Assembly: GCF_049199905.1 (NCBI RefSeq)
Contig: NZ_JBLZPK010000057.1
Coordinates: 62,001-126,000, forward strand
Direction of reading: 5' to 3'
Length of the DNA stretch: 64,000 bases
Source: Shinella sp032095155
GTDB lineage: Bacteria > Pseudomonadota > Alphaproteobacteria > Rhizobiales > Rhizobiaceae
The notes below the pieces were generated by a model, which was not told the origin of the DNA, did not search any database, and was given only the letters and a program-made list of their open reading frames with translations. Of this stretch, positions 48,601 through 57,648 are shown one piece after another. Position 1 is the stretch's first letter. Every line of letters starts with the position of its first letter. The position numbers and the translations under genes were made by a program.

Positions 48601-49620
48601 ATGGACACCGTGATGAACAAGCAAAACGTCAAGAAGCGCTCTCTCGTTTTCTTCCTCGTGCCCAACTTCTCCATGCTGCCCTTCTCGGCGGCCATCGAGA
48701 CGCTGCGTATCGCCAACCGCATGCTCGGCTACGAAGCCTATACCTGGCGCCTCGCCTCCACGGACGGCCAGCAGGTGCTGTCCTCCAGCGGCATCGGTAT
48801 CGAGGTGAATTCCTCGCTTGCCGACGAGCGCAAATATCTCGGCGGCGAAAATCGCCCCTCCATGGTGCTCGTCTGTTCGGGCATCTATGTCGAGGATTTC
48901 TCGAACAAGTCGGTCAATGCCTGGCTGCGCGAAGTCTATAACCGCGGCATCGCGGTCGGCTCGCTCTGTACCGGCGCCCATGTTCTGGCCCAGGCGGGCC
49001 TGCTCTCAGGCAAGCGTTGCGCCATCCACTGGGAGAACCTGCCCGGCTTTGCCGAGGCCTATCCGCAGGCCGACGTCTATGCCGACCTCTACGAAATCGA
49101 CAGCAACATCTATACCTGTGCCGGCGGTACTGCCTCGCTCGACATGATGCTGAACCTGATCGATCAGGATTTTGGCGAAAACCTCGTCAACCGCGTCTGC
49201 GAACAGGCCCTGACCGACCGCGTGCGCGGCCCGCACGACCGCCAGCGCTTGCCGCTGCGCGCGCGCCTCGGCGTGCAGAACGCCAAGGTGCTGTCGATCA
49301 TCGAGCTGATGGAAGGCAATCTATCCGAGCCGCTGTCGCTTCTGGAGATCGCCGACAGCGCCGATCTCTCGCGCCGCCAGATCGAGCGCCTGTTCCGCCA
49401 GGAAATGGGCCGTTCGCCCGCCCGCTACTATCTCGAAATCCGGCTCGACCGGGCGCGCCACCTGCTCGTCCAATCCTCCATGCCGGTGGTGGAAGTGGCA
49501 GTCGCCTGCGGTTTCGTCTCCGCCTCGCACTTCTCCAAGTGCTACCGCGAACTCTACAACCGCTCGCCCCAGCAGGAGCGCGCTGAACGCAAGCTGACGC
49601 TCTCGGCCATCGCCCGCTAA
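48601..49620 (+). CDS. GlxA-family AraC-type regulator, probable GbdR ortholog
   Basis: 339 residues: an N-terminal DJ-1/PfpI-like domain (LVFFLVPNFSMLPFSAAIET, GSLCTGAHVLAQAGLLSGKR) and a C-terminal AraC HTH (SLLEIADSADLSRRQIERLF, VAVACGFVSASHFSKCYREL). Its closest known counterparts include GbdR, the activator of glycine betaine catabolism in Pseudomonas, which responds to betaine and dimethylglycine. The neighbouring corrinoid betaine cluster makes it the natural candidate to control it. ATG at 48601 or 48613; neither has a strong ribosome site. Confidence 0.88.
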   Translation: MDTVMNKQNVKKRSLVFFLVPNFSMLPFSAAIETLRIANRMLGYEAYTWRLASTDGQQVLSSSGIGIEVNSSLADERKYLGGENRPSMVLVCSGIYVEDFSNKSVNAWLREVYNRGIAVGSLCTGAHVLAQAGLLSGKRCAIHWENLPGFAEAYPQADVYADLYEIDSNIYTCAGGTASLDMMLNLIDQDFGENLVNRVCEQALTDRVRGPHDRQRLPLRARLGVQNAKVLSIIELMEGNLSEPLSLLEIADSADLSRRQIERLFRQEMGRSPARYYLEIRLDRARHLLVQSSMPVVEVAVACGFVSASHFSKCYRELYNRSPQQERAERKLTLSAIAR

Positions 49621-49660
49621 ATTTTGATGACATGCAGCATCCTCGCCCCTTCGGCGGGGA

Positions 49661-50989
49661 TCAGCTTGCCAGCGCGTTCATCAGCGACAGTTCGGAGAAC
49701 ACCCGGTTCCGTCCCGCATGTTTGGCCATATAGAGGAACTGGTCGGCGGCATTCAGGTAGTTGTCGAAAGTTTCCCGCTCGGCGATGACGGCAAGGCCCG
49801 CCGAGACCGTGATGGTCAATGCCTCGCCATCGGCGATGATCGGCTGGGCTGCGAGCTCCCTGCGCAAATGCTCGCAGCAATCAAGCGCCGCTTCCAGCGA
49901 CAGACCGTGGAAGATGATGCCGAACTCCTCGCCGCCAAGCCGCGCCAGAAGATGCCGGTCGTTGAGCCGGTGCTTGAGACGCCGCGCAACCGCCTTCAGC
50001 ACGACGTCACCGACCTCATGGCCATAGGTGTCGTTGAGGCGCTTGAAATGGTCGATGTCGAGAATAGCAATCGACATCGGTTCGCCACGTCGCACCGCCT
50101 GATCGACCAGCCGCGGGCCGGCCTCGAAGAAATAGCGCCTGTTGTAGATATCCGTGAGATAGTCCCGCGCGGCGATGCGATGCAGCGACTGAACGCGCTT
50201 CTGGATCGCAGCGACATGGAAGATGCGGCTGTTGAACTCTTCCTCCAGGAAGGGTTTCTGGATGTATTCGTCACCGCCGGCGCGCAGGAAGCGAGCCGCG
50301 ACCATACGATCCGTCGCGGTGGAGAGGCCGACAACCCGAACGGTATCGTCGCCATGGCGCTTTCGGATTTCCTCCAGCAGCGCGAAGCCGTCCATATCGG
50401 CTAGGTCGAGATCGCAGACCACCATGTCGATGCCGCTGTTGGCATCAAGGGCGTCAAGGGCCGCAGCCCCGCTCTCCACGGCGGTGATCTGGAAACGCTG
50501 CTTGGCAATCAGGCCGACATGCTTCTGAAGACTGTCCGGATCCGAATCGACGACGAGCACACGCGTCTTGCCGCTGGTCAGGATACGATCCACCGCCAGC
50601 ACCAATTGCTGCATCGCGGCCGGGCTGTCCTTCACGACATAATCCAGCACGTTCTTGGCAAGGATCTGGTCGCGCGTCGCATCGCTGAACGAGCCGGTAA
50701 AGACCAGGGGCGCGATGCCCTTGGAGATCACATAGTCGAGCGCCTCGCAATTGGGCGCATCGGGAAGGTTGAGGTCGAGAACGGCGAGCGCGAATTCCGG
50801 CGCCTCGGTCTGGAAGATGGTGCGCACCGCCGCCATGCTGGGGCAATGCGTAACCTGAAGGCCGAGTTCTTTCTCCAGGCGATATTTGAGCGCCGTGGAA
50901 AACATGCGGGAATCTTCCACGAGCAGCACATGCTGGCCGGAATGGCGCAGAAATGCTGGTCCTCGCTGCGGAGTTGAATCCACGTCCAC
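49661..50989 (-). CDS. PleD-like response regulator with diguanylate cyclase domain
   Basis: 442 residues: two receiver domains (phospho-acceptor Asp in AVLDLNLP and in VVCDLDLADMDG) and a GGDEF domain with the active motif LGGEEF, so it should make cyclic di-GMP. The usual inhibitory RxxD site five residues before the motif is missing (the region reads RLNDRHLLARLGGEEF). Start is GTG at 50989 with AGGA upstream. It lies beside a paralog with two receivers only. Confidence 0.9.
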   Translation of the reverse strand: MDVDSTPQRGPAFLRHSGQHVLLVEDSRMFSTALKYRLEKELGLQVTHCPSMAAVRTIFQTEAPEFALAVLDLNLPDAPNCEALDYVISKGIAPLVFTGSFSDATRDQILAKNVLDYVVKDSPAAMQQLVLAVDRILTSGKTRVLVVDSDPDSLQKHVGLIAKQRFQITAVESGAAALDALDANSGIDMVVCDLDLADMDGFALLEEIRKRHGDDTVRVVGLSTATDRMVAARFLRAGGDEYIQKPFLEEEFNSRIFHVAAIQKRVQSLHRIAARDYLTDIYNRRYFFEAGPRLVDQAVRRGEPMSIAILDIDHFKRLNDTYGHEVGDVVLKAVARRLKHRLNDRHLLARLGGEEFGIIFHGLSLEAALDCCEHLRRELAAQPIIADGEALTITVSAGLAVIAERETFDNYLNAADQFLYMAKHAGRNRVFSELSLMNALAS

Positions 50990-51126
50990 CCGTCCACTAT
51001 CCTGATCTTATTGTTCCCGTCGGCACGCATTACAAACCACCGGTTTTACCAAGTGGTTAATCCCGCGAGAAATATCTCACGCTACGTAAGGGACAGATCT
51101 GGGTGGAGTCTCGGCCTATCTGATTT

Positions 51127-51954
51127 TCAGGCTTTCTGACGCTGCTGCGCCGTTCTGATCTGGGTCAGCGTATCGAGGTTCTGATTCACGCGGCAGTAGA
51201 ATTCCTCATCGATGAAGGGCCGCATGATGAAGTCGTTGCCGCCGGCCTTCAGGAAGCGGGCGGAGAGCAGGCGATCCGTCGATGAGGACACGCCGATGAT
51301 GCGCAGCTGGTGCGAACCGACCGTGCCGCGAATGCGCCGCGTCAGTTCGAAGCCGTCGATATCGGGCATGTTGTAGTCAGTGATCATCAGCGCGATGTCG
51401 GGATTGGCCTTGAGCAGCGCGAGCGCCGTCGAACCGTTCTCCGCGACGCTGACGCGGAAATTGTAGCGCTTCAGGCGCGTCGAGAGCAGAGCGCGGGCGG
51501 TGGCGCTGTCATCGACGATCAGCACATGATGCTGGTGATTGGTCAGGAAGCGGCAGACCGACTCCGCCAGCATATCGACCGCGAAGACATTGTCCTTCAG
51601 GATATAATCGACGATTTCCTTGGACAGCAGCTGATCGCGCGTCGTCTGCTGGAAGGTACCCGTGAAGACGATCGTCGGAATGCTGAGGTCGACAAGGTAA
51701 TTCAGCGCCTCGCCCTTCTCCGCCCCCGGAAGATTGATGTTGGAGATCGCCAGCGTGATTTTGTCGGTTGACTTGTCATAAGCGAGCTCGAGTTCTTCGA
51801 AGCTGCGGCAAATCTCGACATTCAGATCAAAAAGCTCTTTCAGCCGCTTCGAGATCATGGAGGTGAAGACATTCGAATCCTCCGCAACAAGAATACGATG
51901 ATGCGACAGAGACGCGCCGGAATACTGCATCCCGGAAATGCCGATAAACGCCAT
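51127..51954 (-). CDS. Double-receiver response regulator without output domain
   Basis: 275 residues, similar along its length to the receiver part of the neighbouring cyclase (both contain TGTF/TGSF-QQTTRDQ and ARFLKAGGNDFIM/ARFLRAGGDEYI). In the first receiver the phospho-acceptor Asp is replaced by Asn (AISNINLPG); the second is normal (MITDYNMPDIDG). It may modulate the cyclase by phosphate competition or dimerisation. GAAGG precedes the ATG. Confidence 0.88.
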   Translation of the reverse strand: MAFIGISGMQYSGASLSHHRILVAEDSNVFTSMISKRLKELFDLNVEICRSFEELELAYDKSTDKITLAISNINLPGAEKGEALNYLVDLSIPTIVFTGTFQQTTRDQLLSKEIVDYILKDNVFAVDMLAESVCRFLTNHQHHVLIVDDSATARALLSTRLKRYNFRVSVAENGSTALALLKANPDIALMITDYNMPDIDGFELTRRIRGTVGSHQLRIIGVSSSTDRLLSARFLKAGGNDFIMRPFIDEEFYCRVNQNLDTLTQIRTAQQRQKA

Positions 51955-52083
51955 GATATGCCTTCGTGATCTGAATTTTCCCCGAGCCTAGAGGTAACCG
52001 CAACCCTTTGCGAAAGCGTTAAATTTAGAGAGCATGAAAAAGCGTAGCGGCGTTCCTTTCCCCGCTCCGTTTGTTCTGCGCCC

Positions 52084-52118
52084 AAAGGAAAACGGCGCGG
52101 AACTTCTTCGGCGCCGTT
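52084..52118 (-). terminator. Rho-independent terminator after the small secreted-protein gene
   Basis: On the minus strand: AACGGCGC / GCGCCGTT with a 12-base loop, then TTCCTTT. Confidence 0.75.
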
Positions 52119-52141
52119 CTCGAAAAACCATCGTCCGGTGT

Positions 52142-52405
52142 TTACTTGACCGAGGCCGAGCCGCCCTGGATTTCGACATCCTCGCCGCCGTTCAAGGCGA
52201 TGCGGTCACCGTTCGGCAGGGTGACGAAACAGCCCGACGGGCAGATCGTTTCCGTGGAACCGGGCTCCAGCGCGATCTCGGCGCGGTTGCCACCCTCCAC
52301 GACGACCAGAACCTGCGTGTCGGCGTCCTTGTTGGTGACGGTAGCAGCCATGGCCGGAGCGGTCATCGCAGCCGACACGAGCAGCATCATGATCATTCGC
52401 TTCAT
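52142..52405 (-). CDS. Hypothetical small secreted protein, 87 residues
   Basis: Signal peptide MIMMLLVSAAMTAPAMA, then a 65-residue domain with two Cys (ETICPSGCFVTLPNG), probably a disulfide, and a Glu/Gly-rich end. No family recognised. Single-gene unit with terminator. The frame open to 52483 precedes the ATG at 52405 without coding character. Confidence 0.7.
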   Translation of the reverse strand: MKRMIMMLLVSAAMTAPAMAATVTNKDADTQVLVVVEGGNRAEIALEPGSTETICPSGCFVTLPNGDRIALNGGEDVEIQGGSASVK

Positions 52406-52538
52406 TTTAGCCCGGCGCCGCGCGCCGCCCCTGTTCACAAGCCCGGGAGAAACACTATCGTTCCTCCAGCGGATTTGCATCACGTTTTATGCGGGGGCGG
52501 CTGAATGCAGCGTGAATGCGGCATTCATGTGCCGGAAA

Positions 52539-55049
52539 TCAGGCTTCCGGTTCGTTCTCGGTCTTTGGACGGCGCCGGGGCGCAGCCGGTTTGGCAAGCC
52601 TTTCCGTCGCCTGCTCAAGCAGAGAACTGATGATCTCGGCTCCCTCCGGTGAAATCTTGATCGGCACTTCCGGCGCAGCCGGGCCGCTGAGGGGGATCTC
52701 TTCTGCACGGAAGCGCTCGAGGATGGCGGTTCGAAGCTCCGACTTCACGGCCGTGCCGTTCAGGATATCGGCCAGATATCCCCTCACCTCGAAATCCAGC
52801 GTGGCGGAGGAAAACGCCTGGAAGACGATCACGGGTTCCGGATTGCGCAGAAGACCCTGCTGCGCCCGGACGACCTCCAACAATACTTCCTGAATGCGGC
52901 GTGGATCATTGCCGGCGTGAACGCTGAGCGCGACTTCCACGCGGCCGAGCTTGTTGCGGTGCGTCCAGTTGCCGACCTGACCGTTGATGAGTACGGAATT
53001 CGGCACGATGACCGTTTGGCGCTGGAAGGTCTCGATCTCGGTGGCGCGCACCGAGATGCGGCGCACGAAGCCCTCCGTCGTGCCGGCCACCACCCAGTCG
53101 CCCACCTTGAAAGGGCGCTCGGCAAGCAGGATCAGGCCGGAGACGAAATTCGAGACGATGTTCTGCAGACCAAAACCGATACCGAGGGAGAGTGCACCGG
53201 CGACGAGCGCGAGGCTGGAGAGATTGATGCCCGCCGCCGATATGCCTACGAGGCCGGCAATGGCGACACCGGCGTAGCCGACGGCGGTGCGCACGGAATT
53301 GCGCACGCCCGCATCGACCTGGCTGCGCGCCAGTACATTGCCGTCGATCCACTTCTGGAACCAGCGCGTGACGATGAAACCCAGTGCGAAGAGAATGATG
53401 CCAGCGAGGATGCCGACCAGCGAGATCGTGATGCTGCCGATGCGGATTTCCGTGAAAATCCGGTAGGCCCAGGATTCGATATCGGCCACCTGAAAACCCC
53501 ATTGCAGGAGCACCAGCGGCACGAAGCAGACGAAGATCAGCAGATAGATCGCGAGACCCGCGGCAAGACCGATCTGATCGAGCGCCACCGGACCGAGACC
53601 GAAGCGCTCTTCCAGCCGCTTGCCGACGGTCGTCGCGCCGAAGGCGTCGGGCGCGGAAACCGCGCGCCCGGACAGGAAGCCGATATAGGCTGTCACGACG
53701 ATCGCGCCGGTCACCACGATCTGCGTCGCGACGAACCGGGCCATGCCGACATAGCCGAGCAGCGACGAGAAGATCAGGCCGAGGCCCGTCAGGATGAGCA
53801 GCACGAAGATCGAGCGCGGCCACGGGCGGCCCGCCGCATTCGGTGCTTCGCCCTGATGCAGCACGGGCCGGATGAAGGCGGTGACGACCAGAAGCACGCC
53901 GATGATGAGCGAGGCGAAGAAGCTCTTGACGACGGTCAGAACGACGGGAGAGCCGAGCACTTCGCTGATCGCGCCGAGAAAATAGTCGGCACCGTTGACG
54001 ATCGCCATGCTGAAGATCGAAAGCCACAGCAGCTGCGCGCCGCGATCGGAGACCCGCATCAGGCGCCAGTGCCCGTCGGCGGGCGACAGGACGGCATTGG
54101 CGAGCTGCGCGACGAAATAGATGGCAACCGTCACGCCCAGCGCAATGGCCACCAGCGGCGCGATGTCCGACCGCAGGACATTGAACGTATCCAGGAAGAA
54201 ATAGCTCGCGCCGGCAAAGGCACTCGCCGCCATGGTGGGCAGGATGGTCGACCAAAAGGCGACGGACAGGCGCGTGATATAGTGCGGCTTCTCCTGCTGC
54301 GCGGCCCGGGTGATATAGGGCGAAAACAGCCGATAGCTGCCGGACAGCAGAACGAGGGCTGCCATCAGCGACAGCGCGACAGCGCCGAAAAGCTGCATCC
54401 GTTTGAACTTCCAGACGAATTGCAGCCAGGCCGTTACGGTCCGGCCAAGCGTCGCCGTCTCGTCCATGACCGCGCCGGAGGCCTCGGCGAAGAGCTCCGT
54501 GTTGATGTCGGTGCGCTTCAGGATCGCATCGGTGAACAGCTGTCGGCGGATTTCCGTGATGCGGTTGGAAAGCTTCGTCGCCTCGATGGAGAGGTTTTCC
54601 GCCTCGCCGGTCAGCGCGTTGATCTCGTTGCGCTCGGCGGCGAGCTTCTTGCGCTCCTCCTTGACGACATCGGCTTCGGGCGGCGCCCCTTCGGCCGGCG
54701 GATCGCCAAGCTCCACCTGACGGGCCTTGATCGCTTCGAGACGCGGGCGCGTCGCGACCGAGGTCGCAAGGATCGCCCGGTTCAGCGCCTCGGCCTCCAC
54801 TTTCAGCGCGACGAGCCTGGCGTCATCTTCCTGCGCCTTGTCGACCCGCTCGCGAATGCTGTTCAGCTGCGCGCCGGCCTTGTCGAGGTCGGCACTGGCC
54901 TGTTCGAGCTGCGTCGCGTCGGTGGCGGGTGCGGCCGCCGTCTGGGCCGCAACGGGCGATGCCGCGAGGAGAAGAACGGCAAGAAGGATGGAAACGAGAC
55001 GGGAGATCGGCAAGAGGCCATCCTCGGTGAACAGAAAAAGGCGACGCAT
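52539..55049 (-). CDS. Large MscS-family mechanosensitive channel (DUF3772 type)
   Basis: 836 residues in the inner membrane. After a signal peptide comes a periplasmic helical DUF3772-type domain with a coiled coil (about 45-200), then about ten membrane helices and the MscS core: the pore helix AGALSLGIGFGLQNIVSNFV, then GLILLAERPFKVGDWV and the beta domain with RRISVRATEIETFQRQTVIVPNS. Releases solutes on hypo-osmotic shock; fitting beside betaine uptake, but not specific to it. Confidence 0.93.
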   Translation of the reverse strand: MRRLFLFTEDGLLPISRLVSILLAVLLLAASPVAAQTAAAPATDATQLEQASADLDKAGAQLNSIRERVDKAQEDDARLVALKVEAEALNRAILATSVATRPRLEAIKARQVELGDPPAEGAPPEADVVKEERKKLAAERNEINALTGEAENLSIEATKLSNRITEIRRQLFTDAILKRTDINTELFAEASGAVMDETATLGRTVTAWLQFVWKFKRMQLFGAVALSLMAALVLLSGSYRLFSPYITRAAQQEKPHYITRLSVAFWSTILPTMAASAFAGASYFFLDTFNVLRSDIAPLVAIALGVTVAIYFVAQLANAVLSPADGHWRLMRVSDRGAQLLWLSIFSMAIVNGADYFLGAISEVLGSPVVLTVVKSFFASLIIGVLLVVTAFIRPVLHQGEAPNAAGRPWPRSIFVLLILTGLGLIFSSLLGYVGMARFVATQIVVTGAIVVTAYIGFLSGRAVSAPDAFGATTVGKRLEERFGLGPVALDQIGLAAGLAIYLLIFVCFVPLVLLQWGFQVADIESWAYRIFTEIRIGSITISLVGILAGIILFALGFIVTRWFQKWIDGNVLARSQVDAGVRNSVRTAVGYAGVAIAGLVGISAAGINLSSLALVAGALSLGIGFGLQNIVSNFVSGLILLAERPFKVGDWVVAGTTEGFVRRISVRATEIETFQRQTVIVPNSVLINGQVGNWTHRNKLGRVEVALSVHAGNDPRRIQEVLLEVVRAQQGLLRNPEPVIVFQAFSSATLDFEVRGYLADILNGTAVKSELRTAILERFRAEEIPLSGPAAPEVPIKISPEGAEIISSLLEQATERLAKPAAPRRRPKTENEPEA

Positions 55050-55119
55050 CGCGACCAGGCGATTCCGTTCCCCCTTCTAGCCATGATTGCGGCCATTTTA
55101 AACCGGCCGCTCCGCCTTG

Positions 55120-55677
55120 CTAGAAGCCCGCCCCCGGTTCGGCGAGATAAGCAGCTTCTGCAGGCGTCGAAACGCGGCCGACAAATGCGTTGCGATGCGG
55201 GAAACGACCGTATCGCGCGATGACTTCGCGATGACGGATCGCGTAGTCCAGATACATCTCGTCGCCATGCGCCTCGAAAAGCTTCACCGAAAGATCCTGA
55301 TCGGCCAGATCTTCCGAATGCTCGAACGGCATATAGAAGAAATGCCGGCGGTCGTAGGCGACGCCCTTGTCGGCCCCCGCCTCCACAGCCAGACGTGCCT
55401 CGCGCAACGCAATCCAGTCGGTCGCAAAGGCCATCGGCGAGGCGCGGTACATGTTGCGCGGCAACTGATCGAGAACGATCAAGGCGGCAAGACGCGCCTC
55501 CGGGCTTGCCCGCCATTCTGGCGTCACCTCGCGCGACAGCGCAAGATGGGTCGCGGCGAACTGCTCGTGCACGCGCGCATCCAGCTCCGGCGTCGACTGA
55601 AACCAGTCCTTCGCGGTCAGCACCTCGCACCAATAACCGACCACCTCCTGCGGTGTCCTGATCCTGCCGTCACTCAT
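55120..55677 (-). CDS. DUF924 family protein
   Basis: 185 residues. Typical family pattern: VGYWCEVLTAKDWFQ at the N-terminus, IVLDQLPRNMYRASPMAFAT and FFYMPFEHSEDLADQ in the middle. Helical, cytoplasmic, function unknown. The ATG at 55677 has AGGAGATGA upstream; the frame open to 55734 is not needed. Confidence 0.88.
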   Translation of the reverse strand: MSDGRIRTPQEVVGYWCEVLTAKDWFQSTPELDARVHEQFAATHLALSREVTPEWRASPEARLAALIVLDQLPRNMYRASPMAFATDWIALREARLAVEAGADKGVAYDRRHFFYMPFEHSEDLADQDLSVKLFEAHGDEMYLDYAIRHREVIARYGRFPHRNAFVGRVSTPAEAAYLAEPGAGF

Positions 55678-55905
55678 CGCGTCATCTCCTGCCTCTTCTG
55701 TCCGCGCAATATGGGGTACCAGCAGGCATAGCAAGGGGGCTGTGTTCGCAAAGCATTTCGCCTTTCATGAGCGCTCCTTCTACCATGCCCACGCCAAGCC
55801 CCAACGAAGCCGATTATCCCGAAGGAAGGATGGTCGCCTCCTCCGTGCTCCACAAGCTGGCCGGTGATGGCACGGCCCATGATTCCAGCCTCACGACGTC
55901 GACCT
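55678..55905. other. Intergenic spacer, no gene seen
   Basis: About 230 bases. A 47-codon open frame (55768-55908) beside the pseudogene has no ribosome site and no recognisable sequence; it may belong to the decayed upstream part of the RTX gene. Confidence 0.5.
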
Positions 55906-56356
55906 GTTAATTGGCTCAAGCCATTTCAACACGCTGTCCGGCGGACAGGTCAACAACGCGCTGGTCAGCCTTGGCGGCAACAACAAACGGAACGGCGACA
56001 GCGGAAATGACAAACCCTGCAGCGGGAATGGCGCGGATAGGCTGACAGGCGTTGCAGTAAAGACTCATTCGTCTTCCGCAGCACGACCGATGTTGGTCTC
56101 TCTCCCGGCGCACGCGATCGCATCCTCGATTTTGAGCCCGCCGTGACAACGCTCCGCGCACCCACAGGACACAGCTCCATCTCAATGCACACCAAGACTT
56201 TGATAGCCATGCTGGAGAGTTGCACTGGTTCACGGCGATAAGCTGTGGCAAAGCCAAACGTTCTTCGAATAAGATACCGACGGCAATGGGATGAACAACT
56301 TCCGCCCGGAGATGGGCGGCAGGCCAACGATCACAGCAGGTGATTTTCTGCTTTGA
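55906..56356 (+). pseudogene. Decayed RTX (hemolysin-type calcium-binding) protein C-terminus
   Basis: Three reading frames together give a typical RTX end: LIGSSHFNTLSGG and SLGGNNKRNGDSGNDK with SGNGADRLTG (RTX repeats), then in a second frame DSFVFRSTTD and GARDRILDFEPAV, then HAGELHWFT, and finally in another frame DTDGNGMNNF and RPTITAGDFLL before TGA. At least three frameshifts and one stop codon separate these pieces. The metal-binding Asp/Gly pattern is partly lost, so it is no longer functional. Confidence 0.75.
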
Positions 56357-56455
56357 AGAGTATCTGGAAGGCGGCGCCTATGGCTTTGCACAGCGCGCAC
56401 GATAAGCGCCCCTGAAGGGGAAGTCTTTGTTTAATCAGCGGAATAAGGAAAGTTT

Positions 56456-56531
<76 letters not shown>

Positions 56532-56648
56532 ACTTGACCGCTCCAGCGGTCTGACGGGGGCTATAAAGACGTTCGCAGACCTTGTCTATACCGCAGCCTG
56601 AAAAAAATGCGTCTGCGCAAAAATTTCTTCCGCAGCGCAAAATAACCG

Positions 56649-57566
56649 TCACAAATCCAGCGTTCCCGATGCGATGCGGATCGCCTCGCCGCCGATGCGC
56701 GCACCGGCAACCGCGCCGCCCGCGACATCGAGATGCAGGTGGATATGCGAAGGGCGACCCATTTCGACGCCTTGCTCGATCAGGAACGGATGATGGCCGT
56801 CCACCAGCTTGTCGAAGAAATGGATGGCGCCGGACAGGGCGGCGACGGCGGCCCCCGTTGCCGGGTCCTCGGCAATGCCCATATCGGGCGCGAACATGCG
56901 GGTATGGAACTTGGCGAGATGGTTCACGCCGCCCCGGCAATAGAGATAGGCCGAAGCGAGGCGTCCCTCGGCGAAGGGCGCGCAGCGCTCCCAGAGCGCC
57001 GGGTCGAAATCCACCGTCGCGGCGGCCGCAAGGTCGTGCACGGGGATCATCACGAAGGCCACGCCGGCGCTCCACAGTGACGGCACATGGTTTTCGAAGC
57101 CGATCTGGCCGGGTTTCAGGCTGAAGGCATCGGCGATCGCCTGGCGTTCGAAGCTGGCGTCGAGGCGCACGGATTTACGCGGCACGTCGAATTCGGCAAA
57201 GGCGGCCTTCGGGCCGCCGACCTTCACGGCACAGCGCACCGGTCCGACATTCTCCTCAAGAACGCTCACGAGATCACGCGGTCCGCCGCCATTGCTCTCG
57301 CCGGCCTCGGCAATGGCGATCGCCGCACCGACGGTTGGATGGCCGGCGAAGGGCAGTTCGCGGCCGGGCGTGAAGATGCGCAGGCGCGCGGCATGGGCCG
57401 GGTTTTCCGGCGTCTTCACGAAGACCGTTTCGGATAGGTTGAATTCACCGGCGATGCGCTGCATCGCCTCGTCCTCGAGACCATCGGCATCGAAAACGAC
57501 GGCCAGCGGATTGCCGGCGAGCCGCGTGTCGGTGAAGACGTCATAGATGGCATAGCGACGGGACAA
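56649..57566 (-). CDS. PhzF-family isomerase
   Basis: 305 residues of the phenazine-biosynthesis PhzF fold: the N-terminal YDVFTDTRLAGNPLAVVFDA and the catalytic Glu in FNLSETVFV (E46), FTPGRELPFAGHPTVGAA and the C-terminal GMGRPSHI-like VEMGRPSHIHL. Substrate unknown; most PhzF proteins outside phenazine clusters have uncharacterised functions. It starts with TTG at 57566, supported by GGAGAG six bases upstream. Confidence 0.9.
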   Translation of the reverse strand: MSRRYAIYDVFTDTRLAGNPLAVVFDADGLEDEAMQRIAGEFNLSETVFVKTPENPAHAARLRIFTPGRELPFAGHPTVGAAIAIAEAGESNGGGPRDLVSVLEENVGPVRCAVKVGGPKAAFAEFDVPRKSVRLDASFERQAIADAFSLKPGQIGFENHVPSLWSAGVAFVMIPVHDLAAAATVDFDPALWERCAPFAEGRLASAYLYCRGGVNHLAKFHTRMFAPDMGIAEDPATGAAVAALSGAIHFFDKLVDGHHPFLIEQGVEMGRPSHIHLHLDVAGGAVAGARIGGEAIRIASGTLDL

Positions 57567-57648
57567 GGCACTCTCCGCATTCAGTTTTTACCGCAGGACC
57601 ACGCCGAAGGTGCCCGAGCACTCCGCCGGGGGCAAGCAGAAATACGCG

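Noticed and set aside
52917..55223. 768-codon plus-strand frame opposite the MscS-family gene
   Set aside because: Shadow frame with His/Arg/Asp-rich translation; the opposite strand has clear membrane helices and the MscS core.
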